A DNA stretch of 64,000 nucleotides from Lachnospiraceae bacterium Marseille-Q4251 (GTDB lineage: Bacteria; Bacillota; Clostridia; Lachnospirales; Lachnospiraceae), in the NCBI GenBank assembly GCA_018223435.1, contig JAGTTO010000001.1:2542001-2606000 (forward strand), in the 5' to 3' direction. The translations under genes and the position numbers were made by a program. This document shows, piece after piece, positions 17,575 through 30,860 of this stretch (the first letter of the stretch is position 1; each line of letters begins with the position of its first letter). The notes beneath the pieces were generated by a model. It ran no database searches, had not been told where the DNA came from, and saw only the letters and a program-made list of their open reading frames with translations.

Positions 17575-19062
17575 ATGTTTGCACTGCCCCCGGCTTTTGA
17601 AGAAAAAATGAAAAAAATCCTGAAAGAAGAGTATCCGGCTTTTCGTGAAGGCTATGAACTTCCGCGAAAGTTCGGTCTTCGCATCAATCGGGATAAGATC
17701 ACGCCGGAGGAGTTTGAAAAACTGGCACCGTTTGAATTGACACCGATCCCCTGGGTAGATAATGGTTTTTATTATGGAGAAAATGACCGTCCGTCCCGCC
17801 ATCCCTTCTATTATAGTGGATTATATTATCTCCAGGAGCCCAGTGCCATGACACCGGCAAACATCCTTCCGGTGAATCCCGGCGATAAGGTTCTGGATCT
17901 CTGCGCGGCCCCCGGCGGCAAGGCTACGGAGCTCGGTGCGAAACTTCACGGCAAAGGCCTTCTGGCGGCAAACGACATCAGCGGCCCCCGGGCCCGGGCT
18001 CTCCTGAAAAATGTGGAGGTCTTCGGCATCCCCAACTCCCTGATTCTCAACGAAGTCCCGGCTAAACTAGCGGAAAACTTCCCGGAATTTTTTGATAAGA
18101 TCCTGGTGGATGCACCCTGTTCCGGAGAAGGCATGTTCCGGAAAGATCCGGACACAGCCAAAGCCTGGAAACCGGAAAAACCGTTGGAATGTGCCCGGAT
18201 GCAGAAAGAAATCATTCTCCGGGCTGCCGATATGCTCCGTCCCGGTGGCATGCTTCTCTATTCGACCTGTACGTTCTCCCCGGAAGAAAATGAGCAGATG
18301 ATTTCCTTTCTTATGAAAGAGCGCCCGGAATTTGAAATTCTCCCGATTCCTAACCGCTATGAGGGCTTTGCCCCCGGCCGTCCGGAACTTATTGAAAAAG
18401 AATGGCTCCCGACAGAACTCTGGGATGAGGACGTTTTTGACAGTCTGACGGAAGAGCAGAAGGCTTCTCTCACAAACTGCGCCCGGATCTGGCCGCACCG
18501 CATGGGAGGAGAGGGTCACTTCCTTGCTCTCCTTGGGAAAAAAGGCGATACTTTAGAACTTGCCTTGGAAGAACCGGTCGTGAAAAAGGGAAAGAAGAAA
18601 CGGAAAGAAAAACAGAGCGATTCTGCGAAAAAGTTCTCTAAAGAGCTGACACCCTTCTTCGATTTCGCAAAAGATCTCGACGTGGACTGGGATTTCACTC
18701 GTATTGAAGTGCGAAAAGGCCAGGTCTACTATGTGCCCGCTGAGTCCGCTGCTGTCCGCGGGCTGGTATTCCTTCGGAACGGTCTCTATCTCGGAGAGAT
18801 CCGCAAAGACCGCTTTGAGCCCTCTCAGGCTCTGGCTGTCTCCCTTAAGAAAGCGCAGTACTGGAATGCGATCGATCTTCCCGCCGACGATGAGCGAATC
18901 CTTCATTATCTGAAAGGAGAGACCATCGAGATCGAGCCGGAGGAAGCGAAGAGCCCCAAAGGCTGGCAGCTCCTCTGCGTCTCCGGTTATCCCTTAGGCT
19001 GGGGCAAGCTGGTAAACGGCCTTTTGAAGAACAAGTTCCTGGCCAGCTGGCGGCTGTCCTGA
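17575..19062 (+). CDS. rsmF: RsmF/NOL1-NOP2-Sun family rRNA (cytosine-C5)-methyltransferase
   Basis: A 495-residue SAM-dependent RNA methyltransferase. The N-terminal RsmF-like domain is followed by the Rossmann core: SAM-binding LDLCAAPGGKATELG, catalytic motif DAPCSGEG with Cys182, and the second family cysteine Cys232 in STCTFSPEEN. A Lys-rich linker (about residues 337-352) leads to a C-terminal PUA-like domain (VRGLVFLRNGLYLGE). By family knowledge it makes m5C in 16S rRNA; the exact position cannot be read here, and the symbol is a family-level assignment. It has its own promoter and lies directly upstream of an rRNA operon, in the same direction. Confidence 0.88.
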   Translation: MFALPPAFEEKMKKILKEEYPAFREGYELPRKFGLRINRDKITPEEFEKLAPFELTPIPWVDNGFYYGENDRPSRHPFYYSGLYYLQEPSAMTPANILPVNPGDKVLDLCAAPGGKATELGAKLHGKGLLAANDISGPRARALLKNVEVFGIPNSLILNEVPAKLAENFPEFFDKILVDAPCSGEGMFRKDPDTAKAWKPEKPLECARMQKEIILRAADMLRPGGMLLYSTCTFSPEENEQMISFLMKERPEFEILPIPNRYEGFAPGRPELIEKEWLPTELWDEDVFDSLTEEQKASLTNCARIWPHRMGGEGHFLALLGKKGDTLELALEEPVVKKGKKKRKEKQSDSAKKFSKELTPFFDFAKDLDVDWDFTRIEVRKGQVYYVPAESAAVRGLVFLRNGLYLGEIRKDRFEPSQALAVSLKKAQYWNAIDLPADDERILHYLKGETIEIEPEEAKSPKGWQLLCVSGYPLGWGKLVNGLLKNKFLASWRLS

Positions 19063-19148
19063 ACCTGCTAAAAATATTAGAGTTGTGCGAACAATTCTGG
19101 TATTGTATAAACAGTTTAAAAAAATATGAAAAATTTCAAAAAAAGGTG

Positions 19149-19314
19149 TTGACATTCCGCGGAAGGGGTGATATGATAGTCAACGTCGCAGGGAGCTGCG
19201 GCGGAGATGCTCGAAAGAAGTTCGAGAGAACAAAAACTTTTCAAAAAAAGTTAAAAAAGTTCTTGACAAACTGAAACGAACATGATATGATATAAAAGTT
19301 GCTGATGAGCAACG
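19149..19314 (+). promoter_or_regulatory. Tandem rRNA promoters P1 and P2 with leader hairpin
   Basis: P1: TTGACA (19149), 17 nt spacer, TATGAT (19172). P2: TTGACA (19263), 17 nt spacer, TATGAT (19286). Both are near-consensus, as in strong growth-regulated rRNA promoters. GTTGCT-GATG-AGCAAC at 19299-19314 forms a leader hairpin. The rest of 19063-19451 holds leader sequence and no credible gene. Confidence 0.85.
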
Positions 19315-19451
19315 AAAAACAAAGAACCTTGATAACTGAACAGTGACATATCCTTGAAAGTTCAAAAGAATATAGTTCTTAAAGAACAAAACCAAAGTAA
19401 ATTTAACGGGATAAGAATTTTAGCCAAGCTAAATTTTGATCCTGGACAAAC

Positions 19452-20990
<1,539 letters not shown>

Positions 20991-21120
20991 AAAAGAGCTA
21001 GTAGAGGATAGTCACTGTTGAGTTATCAATGCGTGAACACTTAATGAAGCCGGAGGCTGAATTTAGTGTGGAACGTAGTTCTGTCGACAAAAGGAGACAG
21101 AACTTCCGATAACTGAATCT

Positions 21121-21239
21121 TTCCGGTGGCGATGCGCCTGGGGGTCACACCCGTTCCCATCCCGAACACGATGGTTAAGACCCAGGCGGCCGATGGTACT
21201 TTGCTGGAGACGGCACGGGAGAGCAGGTGGCTGCCGGAA
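21121..21239 (+). rRNA. 5S ribosomal RNA, located between 16S and 23S
   Basis: About 119 nt, closed by the helix TTCCGGTGGC / GCTGCCGGAA, with the conserved CCCGTTCCCATCCCGAACA loop. Its place between 16S and 23S differs from the usual 16S-23S-5S order. The 279 nt spacer to the 23S (21240-21518) has AT-rich hairpins but no tRNA or gene. Confidence 0.95.
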
Positions 21240-21518
21240 TTAAAAAAGTTTTATTAGTGATCTAAGATTAAAAAACTTTTAGTCTTAGATGGCTGATAAA
21301 ACAGCCAAATGAACATGTACCTTGAAAACCGCATACAGAAAAGAAAGTTTTTTCTTAAATATTTAAGAGAAAGACATCCGAGGAGATTACCGAGAGGTAA
21401 TCACAAGACGTAGTGGAATCTGGTTTTTGACTTTCGTTTGAATGTTAGAAACATCGGAAACCATGAACTTGATAAAAACCCAGACCAACTGCCGTGACGC
21501 TACATGGCAGAGAAAGTT

Positions 21519-24412
<2,894 letters not shown>

Positions 24413-24576
24413 GCTGAGGTTGTTCTGTAAGCGTAGCGAACAGAACTTCCAAAAAAGGCAGTCTGGGTAGAAGAAAATCGGATGGAAGAAATAAATTTCT
24501 GTGTGTGGTTTTGAAGGCACATAAAACCTTCACTGATCTGGAAAACGCGTTTTCCAGATTAAGTGCTATAAGGAAT

Positions 24577-24650
24577 CGATGCGTGGCTCAGCTTGGTAGA
24601 GCGCTGCGTTCGGGACGCAGAGGTCGCAAGTTCAAATCTTGTCGCATCGA
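24577..24650 (+). tRNA. tRNA-Pro (anticodon CGG)
   Basis: A complete cloverleaf: acceptor CGATGCG/CGCATCG, D-arm GCTC/GAGC, anticodon stem CTGCG/CGCAG with loop TTCGGGA (anticodon CGG), T-arm GCAAG/CTTGT with loop TTCAAAT. CCA is not encoded. It lies 164 nt after the 23S gene. A perfect 24 nt palindrome at 24536-24559 just upstream may be a processing site. A terminator follows directly. Confidence 0.95.
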
Positions 24651-24714
24651 CTAAAAATGGGATCGTTCTTATGAACGGTCCCATTTTTGTCGGTACGACA
24701 AGATTTGAACTTGC
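24626..24714. repeat. Imperfect inverted repeat: remnant of a second tRNA 3' end facing tRNA-Pro
   Basis: The tRNA-Pro T-arm (24627-24644) recurs exactly, 18 nt, as its reverse complement at 24696-24713. The symmetry continues through an acceptor-like half stem (CGTACCG on the minus strand) to the terminator loop at about 24670. The inverted copy has no D-arm, anticodon arm or 5' acceptor strand, so it is a tRNA fragment and not a gene. Confidence 0.85.
24653..24689 (+). terminator. Bidirectional terminator after tRNA-Pro
   Basis: AAAAATGGGATCGTTC, a TTAT loop, then GAACGGTCCCATTTTT: a strong stem with A and T tracts on either side, so it can end the rRNA/tRNA transcript in either direction. 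Confidence 0.92.
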
Positions 24715-24803
24715 TGGGAACGAACGCCAGTATTTCTTTTCCTCAAACGATGTGCTAAAATACACCATTAGAAGGTGTTTTTTGTTTTGAGGAGGAAAGG
24801 GTT

Positions 24804-25649
24804 ATGTACAGTCTTTTGGTAGTGGATGATGAGCAGTATGCAGTGGAGGGCGTGATGGAAGCCATCGACTGGAAGAGCATCGGAATCATGGCTGTTTATG
24901 GGGCGTACAGTTCGGAGGAAGCGAAGAACATCATACGGCAGCATGATATACAGGTAATAGTCTGTGATATTGAGATGGCGGAGGAGAGCGGACTCGATTT
25001 TCTGAGATGGATGCGGACGGAAGGGTATTTTGCAAAGCTGATTTTTCTGACTGCTCATGCCCGGTTTGATTATGCGAAGGAATCCATCACGCTGGGAGCT
25101 ACGGAATATCTGATGAAGCCGGTGGATCACGATATTTTAAAGGATACCGTGGCAGCTGCGCTGAAAGCCTGGCAGGAGGACGAAAAGCGGGAGTCCCAGG
25201 TACAGGAATATGAAAAAATCTGCGCGAAGCTGTCCCAGGGCGAGTTAAAAAAGCTTCTGGATTCCTATCAGGATCAGCCGGAGCTGATACCAGAGCAGCT
25301 GCAGGACGGTCTGATTTACCGCGTCAAAGAGTATATCAGCCAGAACCTGGAAGGAGACTTAAACCGCGAGACGATTGCCGGCCAGGTGTTTTTGAATGCG
25401 GCCTATTTGTCCAGACTGTTCCATAAAGAGACGGGAGAAAAGCTTTCGGATTATATCCTTCGGCTGCGGATGGAACGGGCAAAAGATCTTCTGACTTCTA
25501 CCAGTGAAAAAGTCACATCCATTGCACAGCGCTTGGGCTATAATAACGACTCTTATTTTATAAAGACCTTTCGGGGAATGGTGGGTGTTACGCCCTACGA
25601 ATATCGAAAACAGGCGCATAACTCCCGAAAAAAAGAGGTGACATTATGA
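24804..25649 (+). CDS. YesN-type response regulator, receiver plus AraC HTH (locus 2)
   Basis: A 281-residue protein: CheY-like receiver (VVDDEQY start, phospho-acceptor Asp in VIVCDIEM, Lys in LMKPVD), then a linker and a C-terminal AraC DNA-binding domain (about residues 175-275, with NDSYFIKTFRGMVGVTPYEYR). GAGGAGG lies upstream of the ATG. Here the regulator comes first and the kinase second, the reverse of the order at 4130 and 59513. The stop overlaps the kinase start by 4 nt (ATGA). It probably activates the binding-protein operon at 27463. Confidence 0.92.
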   Translation: MYSLLVVDDEQYAVEGVMEAIDWKSIGIMAVYGAYSSEEAKNIIRQHDIQVIVCDIEMAEESGLDFLRWMRTEGYFAKLIFLTAHARFDYAKESITLGATEYLMKPVDHDILKDTVAAALKAWQEDEKRESQVQEYEKICAKLSQGELKKLLDSYQDQPELIPEQLQDGLIYRVKEYISQNLEGDLNRETIAGQVFLNAAYLSRLFHKETGEKLSDYILRLRMERAKDLLTSTSEKVTSIAQRLGYNNDSYFIKTFRGMVGVTPYEYRKQAHNSRKKEVTL

Positions 25650-27325
25650 AGCAGAGGATCAGAAATTTCTGCCGGACGATTCGCTTTAAAATGCTGATCA
25701 TTCTCCTGGCCTTTTTGATGGTTTATGTGGTTACGGTCTCCTATTTTCTCTATGATACGCTCCAGTCTACCCAAAGCAAAATTTTAAGCCCTTATCAGGA
25801 CATGCTGGATCTCTATGTGGAACAGCTGGAAACCTCGCTGGAGGATATCGACAGTTGGATGAGAAACTTTTCCGGTGATTTTGATGTGAATATGATGGCT
25901 ATTCAGGATGAAAAGACAGATCGCTATACCCTGACAAAATATCGGGTGCGCTATGATATTCATCGAAACCGTCCGGGTTACAGTACACTGGATGCCGTCT
26001 ATGTTTATGATAAGCGAAATGAAAGTCTTATGATGATTCCGGACGACTGCGATCACTTTGAGCCGCTGGTTTATGACTTTTGGAATGAGGGCGGCTGGGA
26101 GAGTGAAGGCTGGACTGTGATCGGGGAAGAAGGAAAGTATGCCCTGTTCCGGCAGTATATTGTCAATAATTCCGTCTATATCATGGTCTTCGTTGATCTT
26201 AATAAAATTTCAGAAGAGATCAGGGAGATTGCCATGGGAAATCATATGGACTGGAATATTTGCACCGGTGAAAAGGTTCTTTGCGGAACGGAACAGTTCT
26301 CAGCCTCAAAATCTATTTTTAGTCGGAGTCATACCCTGGAAAAATCTTTCCGAAACATTGATATGACCTTTCATTTTCTTGTAAATATCAGAGAACTTTG
26401 GAGAAAAAATATTTATTCGGTTCTGTTTCTGACCGTTTCTCTTCTGGTCTTATTTGTTGTCGGGTGGACCCTGGCATTTTATATGATTCGCCGGAGACTC
26501 TTGATGCCGCTGGATCTTTTGATTAAAGGCATGCAGAATTTTGACGGAAATGAGAAGCCGGAGAAATTGGTTCCCTCCGGGCGGATTGAGGGAGAAATGG
26601 CTTTTGCAATCGATACTTTTAACGATATGGTTTCTCAGATCTGGAATGACCGTATTCTGATTTATGAGGAAAAACTGGAAAATCAGAAGCTCGTGATCCA
26701 GAATCTGCATTCGCAGATTGATCCCCACTTTTTTTCTAACACCCTGAATCTGATTTATAACCTGATTGCGATCAACCGGAATGATGTGGCAAAAAAAGCT
26801 CTGATTCTGCTCTCATCCTATTATCGCTTTATGTGCAATCTGGACCGGAAACTGATTTCGCTGAAAAAAGAAATTGATTTTATCTGCAATTATCTGGAAA
26901 TCATGAAGCTTCGCTTCCCGGAGAAACTGGATATTCAGCTTTCCTTCGATGAGACGCTGGGAAAACTTAAGATCCCTCCGATGCTGCTTCAGCCCCTGGT
27001 TGAGAACAGCATCAAGTACGGCTTTGTCAATCGAAGTCAGCTCTTTCATCTGACGTTGTCTGCCCGGACAGAGGACGGGGCGGCTGTGCTTTCTGTCGAG
27101 GATAGCGGCAAAGGTTTTCCAGAGGAGTTCCGCGGAACCTTTGATCAAAACCATACTTTTGAGGTGCCGGATAATCCGGAGAGTGATAATCATGTGGGAC
27201 TCCGGAATATTTATCAGCGGCTTCTCATGTACTACGGAGAGGATGCCAGTCTAAAGATCGACTGGAATGGAGAGTGGTCCCGCGTAGAGATCAAAATTCG
27301 TGACTGGGAGAAGTATGCTTTGTGA
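25646..27325 (+). CDS. YesM-type sensor histidine kinase (locus 2)
   Basis: A 559-residue membrane kinase. One helix lies near residues 13-36, an extracellular sensor of about 210 residues follows, then a second helix (about 255-278), a HAMP-like linker, a LytS/YesM His_kinase domain with phospho-acceptor His361 (SQIDPHFFSN), and a HATPase domain (LVENSIKYGF, then SVEDSGKGFP). Start codon overlap of 4 nt with the preceding gene indicates coupled translation. The ligand is presumably a beta-linked oligosaccharide, judging only from the GH1 and GH43-type genes downstream. Confidence 0.92.
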   Translation: MKQRIRNFCRTIRFKMLIILLAFLMVYVVTVSYFLYDTLQSTQSKILSPYQDMLDLYVEQLETSLEDIDSWMRNFSGDFDVNMMAIQDEKTDRYTLTKYRVRYDIHRNRPGYSTLDAVYVYDKRNESLMMIPDDCDHFEPLVYDFWNEGGWESEGWTVIGEEGKYALFRQYIVNNSVYIMVFVDLNKISEEIREIAMGNHMDWNICTGEKVLCGTEQFSASKSIFSRSHTLEKSFRNIDMTFHFLVNIRELWRKNIYSVLFLTVSLLVLFVVGWTLAFYMIRRRLLMPLDLLIKGMQNFDGNEKPEKLVPSGRIEGEMAFAIDTFNDMVSQIWNDRILIYEEKLENQKLVIQNLHSQIDPHFFSNTLNLIYNLIAINRNDVAKKALILLSSYYRFMCNLDRKLISLKKEIDFICNYLEIMKLRFPEKLDIQLSFDETLGKLKIPPMLLQPLVENSIKYGFVNRSQLFHLTLSARTEDGAAVLSVEDSGKGFPEEFRGTFDQNHTFEVPDNPESDNHVGLRNIYQRLLMYYGEDASLKIDWNGEWSRVEIKIRDWEKYAL

Positions 27326-27370
27326 AATAAAACAAGAAAATAGAAAAACCTTCCCATAGAAGTAACAAAA

Positions 27371-27425
27371 GTGCTGTTTTGTATCACAATTATTGCTATT
27401 TTGCTATGCATAATTACCATATAAT
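27371..27425 (+). promoter_or_regulatory. Promoter of locus 2 with paired TGCTRTTTTG repeats
   Basis: TGCTGTTTTG (27372) and TGCTATTTTG (27394) are direct repeats 22 bp apart, about two DNA turns. A -10 TATAAT is at 27420-27425 and there is no -35 at proper spacing. This arrangement suits activation by an AraC-type regulator. Confidence 0.5.
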
Positions 27426-27462
27426 AGAAGCACAAACAAATCAACACAAGGGAGGGTTTCAT

Positions 27463-28977
27463 ATGAAAAACAGAAAACGTTTCTTAAGTCTTGCTCTGAT
27501 GAGCGCCGTGTTATCCACCAGCGTCCTGACTGGTTTTGCCTCCGATGGAGACTCCGGAGAAATTCCAACCCTGACCTGGTATCTTCCTGGTAATCCGACC
27601 AATATGACCAGTGATGGATATAATGCGGTGATGGAAGAGGTAAACAAATATCTGGAAGAAAAGATCGGCTGTCATCTGGATGTGAAATTGTTTGCATTTT
27701 CCGAATATGCACAGAAATGTTCCACAGTAATCAGTGCAGGCGAGCCTTACGATCTGATGTTTACCTGTGACTGGCTGAATAACTTTGCTACTAATGCAGG
27801 AAGTAATGCCTATCTTCCGTTAAATGATCTCCTGGAAGAAAACGCACCGGATGCTATGGCAGATATTCCTGAGTATATGTGGAAAGCGACCACGATAAAC
27901 GGAAATATTTATGCAATGCCGGCTTTACAGACTTATGCGAAAAATGATGGTATTTTCCTGCGGGCGGATATCGCAGAAGAACTCGGCATTGAGGGAAGCT
28001 CCTATGAGAATGGAGTCAATACCTATACCCTGGATGATCTGGATAACATTTACAGCCAGATTGTTGAAAAGCATCCAGGCATAATTCCAGCAGATGGTAC
28101 TGACATTTTCTGGACACATGTAGATGAAACATACGGATTTAATTTCCTTGGCGGTTTTGAGGTTCCTGGTGTCGTTCGTTTCTCTGATGAGAGTAAGGTT
28201 ATCGATCAGTTCCAGTCAGATGAATTTATGGACTACTGTAAGAGAATGTATGAGTGGCAGCAGAAAGGATATGTACAGCCGGATTGGGCCAGCTATGTAA
28301 CCATGACAGACCAGCATACGATTGATCGTAAATCACCGGATCATGTGACCTATCAGGCGGGATTTACAGCACCTAATGTAGCCAGTATGGCAGTTAGCGA
28401 TTGTGGCTGGGAGGAGACACCGGTTCCCATCATCACAAGCAACAAGTATGCAGTTACCTCCGGTGTGACCCAGTCGCTTACCGCTGTAGGCGTAAATTCC
28501 AGATATCCGGAAAAAGCCGTTCAGCTTTACAATCTGGCTTACTCTGACCCCTGGTTTGTAAATACCCTTCTTTATGGACTGGAAGGCGTAAACTATAACA
28601 AGGTTTCCGATACGGAGATCGAGATCATCCGTGATTCCAACTATGCAGCTCCTCTTGCTTCCTTTACGATTGCCAACCAGTTCATCACCTGGGTGGAAGC
28701 TGGCGCTTATCCGGGAGATGTCTGGGAGCAGACGAAAGCTTTCTGTGAGGATGCAACTCCTTCCGAATTATTCAGATTTATCTTTGACTCCTCAAATGTA
28801 AAGAGTGAAGTGGCTAACTGCTCTGCCATTTATGAAGAGTACAAGTATCCGCTTCTCTGCGGTGCTGTGGATCCGGAAACCGTGATTCCCGATATGCTGA
28901 ACCGCCTGGAGCAGGCGGGCTCTGCAAAGATTATTGAGGAAATGCAGCGACAGGTTGATGCTTTCTTAGGTAAATAA
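27463..28977 (+). CDS. Extracellular sugar-binding protein of an LplA-like ABC transporter (locus 2)
   Basis: A 504-residue type 1 solute-binding protein with a Sec signal peptide (Lys/Arg-rich start, hydrophobic core, probable cut near GFA-SDG) and no lipobox cysteine. The C-terminus has the LplA/DUF3502-like pattern (LFRFIFDSSNVKSEVA, then DPETVIPDMLNRL and IIEEMQRQVDAF). The start at 27463 is supported by AGGGAGGG 6 nt upstream; an ATG at 27379 lies in the promoter. A strong stem-loop and two permease genes follow. The substrate is probably an oligosaccharide cleaved by the GH1 enzyme of the same cluster. Confidence 0.9.
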   Translation: MKNRKRFLSLALMSAVLSTSVLTGFASDGDSGEIPTLTWYLPGNPTNMTSDGYNAVMEEVNKYLEEKIGCHLDVKLFAFSEYAQKCSTVISAGEPYDLMFTCDWLNNFATNAGSNAYLPLNDLLEENAPDAMADIPEYMWKATTINGNIYAMPALQTYAKNDGIFLRADIAEELGIEGSSYENGVNTYTLDDLDNIYSQIVEKHPGIIPADGTDIFWTHVDETYGFNFLGGFEVPGVVRFSDESKVIDQFQSDEFMDYCKRMYEWQQKGYVQPDWASYVTMTDQHTIDRKSPDHVTYQAGFTAPNVASMAVSDCGWEETPVPIITSNKYAVTSGVTQSLTAVGVNSRYPEKAVQLYNLAYSDPWFVNTLLYGLEGVNYNKVSDTEIEIIRDSNYAAPLASFTIANQFITWVEAGAYPGDVWEQTKAFCEDATPSELFRFIFDSSNVKSEVANCSAIYEEYKYPLLCGAVDPETVIPDMLNRLEQAGSAKIIEEMQRQVDAFLGK

Positions 28978-28990
28978 AGACAATGACTCT

Positions 28991-29016
28991 GGAGTGTGCG
29001 TATGAGCGCACACTCC
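28991..29016 (+). terminator. Stem-loop between binding-protein and permease genes (locus 2)
   Basis: GGAGTGTGCG, loop, then CGCACACTCC and ATTGTTATT. The 10 bp stem ends about 10 nt before the permease ribosome site. It is probably an attenuator or a 3' message stabiliser and not a full stop. Confidence 0.55.
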
Positions 29017-29038
29017 ATTGTTATTAGGAGGGGTGTCC

Positions 29039-29932
29039 ATGAAAAAACAAAAATTACCACTTCTGTTCCTGGCCCTGCCGGGAATCATTCTTATTTTTCT
29101 CTTTGGTTATCTGCCTTTGTTCGGTCTTGTCATTGCTTTTAAGAACGTCGATTACTCAAAAGGAATCTGGGCCAGCGACTGGGTAGGCTTAAAAAACTTT
29201 GAATTTTTCTTCAAATCCAATGATGCGCTTCGTGTGACGCGCAATACACTGGTCATGAATGCGCTTTTTATCGTATTTACTCTGATTGTTTCTGTGTCCG
29301 TTGCGATTATGCTGTACTATGTGGGCAGAAGAATGCTCCGGGTAACACAGACCGTTCTGTTTCTGCCCTATTTGATTTCCTGGGTTGTGGCCAGCTATGC
29401 GCTGGAAGCTTTTATCGATGCCAGGTACGGAGTCGTCAATCAGTTTCTCAATTTTCTGGGACTTAAAAATATCAATTTTTATTACCTGCCGAAATGGTGG
29501 TATCTGATTATTGTCATCTGCTATATCTGGAAATCCGCGGGCTATTATTCGATTCTCTATTACACAAGGCTTCTGAGTGTCGATCCTTCCCTGTATGAAG
29601 CGGCGGAGATCGATGGGGCAAGTACCTGGCAGAAGATCCGCTACATTACGCTCTATATGCTGCGTCCGCTGATTATTATGCTGTGTCTGATTCAGATCGG
29701 TAATATTTTCTATTCCGATTTCGGTATGTATTATTTCCTTACCAAAGACAATGGTATGCTCTATTCGGTTACGGATGTCATAGATACCTACATCTTCCGT
29801 GCCCTGAAAACCGTCAACGATCCCGGTATGGGAGCTGCCGTCGGCCTGTTCCAGTCTCTGATGGGCTTCATTCTGGTGCTGGCTTCCAATGCGGTAGCGA
29901 AAAAAATTGATGAAGAAGGCGCAATTTTCTAG
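29039..29932 (+). CDS. ABC transporter permease, LplB type (locus 2)
   Basis: A 297-residue permease with about six membrane helices and an EAA loop (EAAEIDGASTWQKIRYITL). The start MKKQK at 29039 has AGGAGGGG 5 nt upstream; a longer in-frame start at 29018 does not. It pairs with the downstream permease (10 nt gap) to import the sugar delivered by the preceding binding protein, using an ATPase encoded elsewhere. Confidence 0.92.
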   Translation: MKKQKLPLLFLALPGIILIFLFGYLPLFGLVIAFKNVDYSKGIWASDWVGLKNFEFFFKSNDALRVTRNTLVMNALFIVFTLIVSVSVAIMLYYVGRRMLRVTQTVLFLPYLISWVVASYALEAFIDARYGVVNQFLNFLGLKNINFYYLPKWWYLIIVICYIWKSAGYYSILYYTRLLSVDPSLYEAAEIDGASTWQKIRYITLYMLRPLIIMLCLIQIGNIFYSDFGMYYFLTKDNGMLYSVTDVIDTYIFRALKTVNDPGMGAAVGLFQSLMGFILVLASNAVAKKIDEEGAIF

Positions 29933-29942
29933 GAGGAAGAAT

Positions 29943-30818
29943 ATGAAGAAAAGAATTAAAGTTTCTCAGGTGGCCCTCTACGGGATACTGACCCTGATTT
30001 CTGTCCTTTGGATCATTCCAGTACTCTTCATTTTTTCGCTCTCTGTCACACCGGAAACGAGCCTGAGCGAGGTAGGATATCGGCTGATCCCGAAGGAAAT
30101 CACGTTTGATGCATATACATATATCATCAAAAATCCGGCGCAGATTTTGAACTCTTATAAAATATCGATCATCGTGACTGTGATTGGAACCGTGGCCGGT
30201 CTGCTGTTTACCACAGGAATCGCCTATGCGATGTCACGAAAGGATTTCAAGCTTGGAAAGCACATTACCCGTTTTGTGATGTTCGCGATGCTGTTCCACG
30301 GAGGACTGATTCCGACGTATATCGTTGTCACCCAGGTCCTTCATCTGGGAAATACCCTGTGGGTTCTGATTCTCACGATGCTTGTATCGCCCTGGAATAT
30401 TTTCCTGATGAAAAGCTTTCTCTCCAGTATTCCGACGGAGCTTCTGGAGGCCAGCTTTATCGACGGAGCGACGGAGTATCAGACCTACTTTAAGGTAGTT
30501 CTTCCGCTGGCGAAGCCGGGCCTTGCGACTGTTGGTCTGCTGATCCTGTTCAGCTACTGGAACGACTGGTATCAGGCCATGCTTTACATCGATAACATGG
30601 ATCTGGTTCCGCTGCAGCTTCTGCTGTACAAGATCATCTCAAATATTCAGTTTGTACTGCAAAATTCCTTTTACTTGGCCAGCGAGGGAGGAAGCTTCCC
30701 GACGATTGCAGCCCGAATGGCGACCTGCGTGATCGCGATCGCGCCGATGCTTCTTGCATTCCCGTTCTTCCAGAAATATCTGGCAAAAGGACTGACGCTG
30801 GGTTCTGTAAAGGGCTGA
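29943..30818 (+). CDS. ABC transporter permease, LplC type (locus 2)
   Basis: A 291-residue MalG-like permease with about six membrane helices, an EAA-type loop (EASFIDGATEYQTYFKVVLP; the first alanine is replaced by serine) and the KGLTLGSVKG C-terminus of the family. AGGAGGA precedes the ATG at 29943; the longer frame from 29907 would overlap the upstream gene. It is followed by a ruined hydrolase gene and then by GH1. Confidence 0.92.
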   Translation: MKKRIKVSQVALYGILTLISVLWIIPVLFIFSLSVTPETSLSEVGYRLIPKEITFDAYTYIIKNPAQILNSYKISIIVTVIGTVAGLLFTTGIAYAMSRKDFKLGKHITRFVMFAMLFHGGLIPTYIVVTQVLHLGNTLWVLILTMLVSPWNIFLMKSFLSSIPTELLEASFIDGATEYQTYFKVVLPLAKPGLATVGLLILFSYWNDWYQAMLYIDNMDLVPLQLLLYKIISNIQFVLQNSFYLASEGGSFPTIAARMATCVIAIAPMLLAFPFFQKYLAKGLTLGSVKG

Positions 30819-30860
30819 TGCCAATAGGAAACTATTATTATGTATAGGGGGCGAAAAAAG

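Noticed and set aside
24536..24559. Perfect 24 nt palindrome before tRNA-Pro as a terminator
   Set aside because: No T-run follows it and the tRNA would be cut off from its promoter; processing of the precursor RNA is more plausible.
24696..24714. A second tRNA gene on the minus strand beside tRNA-Pro
   Set aside because: Only the T-arm and one acceptor strand exist; no D-arm, anticodon arm or 5' acceptor can be found, so it is listed as a relic.
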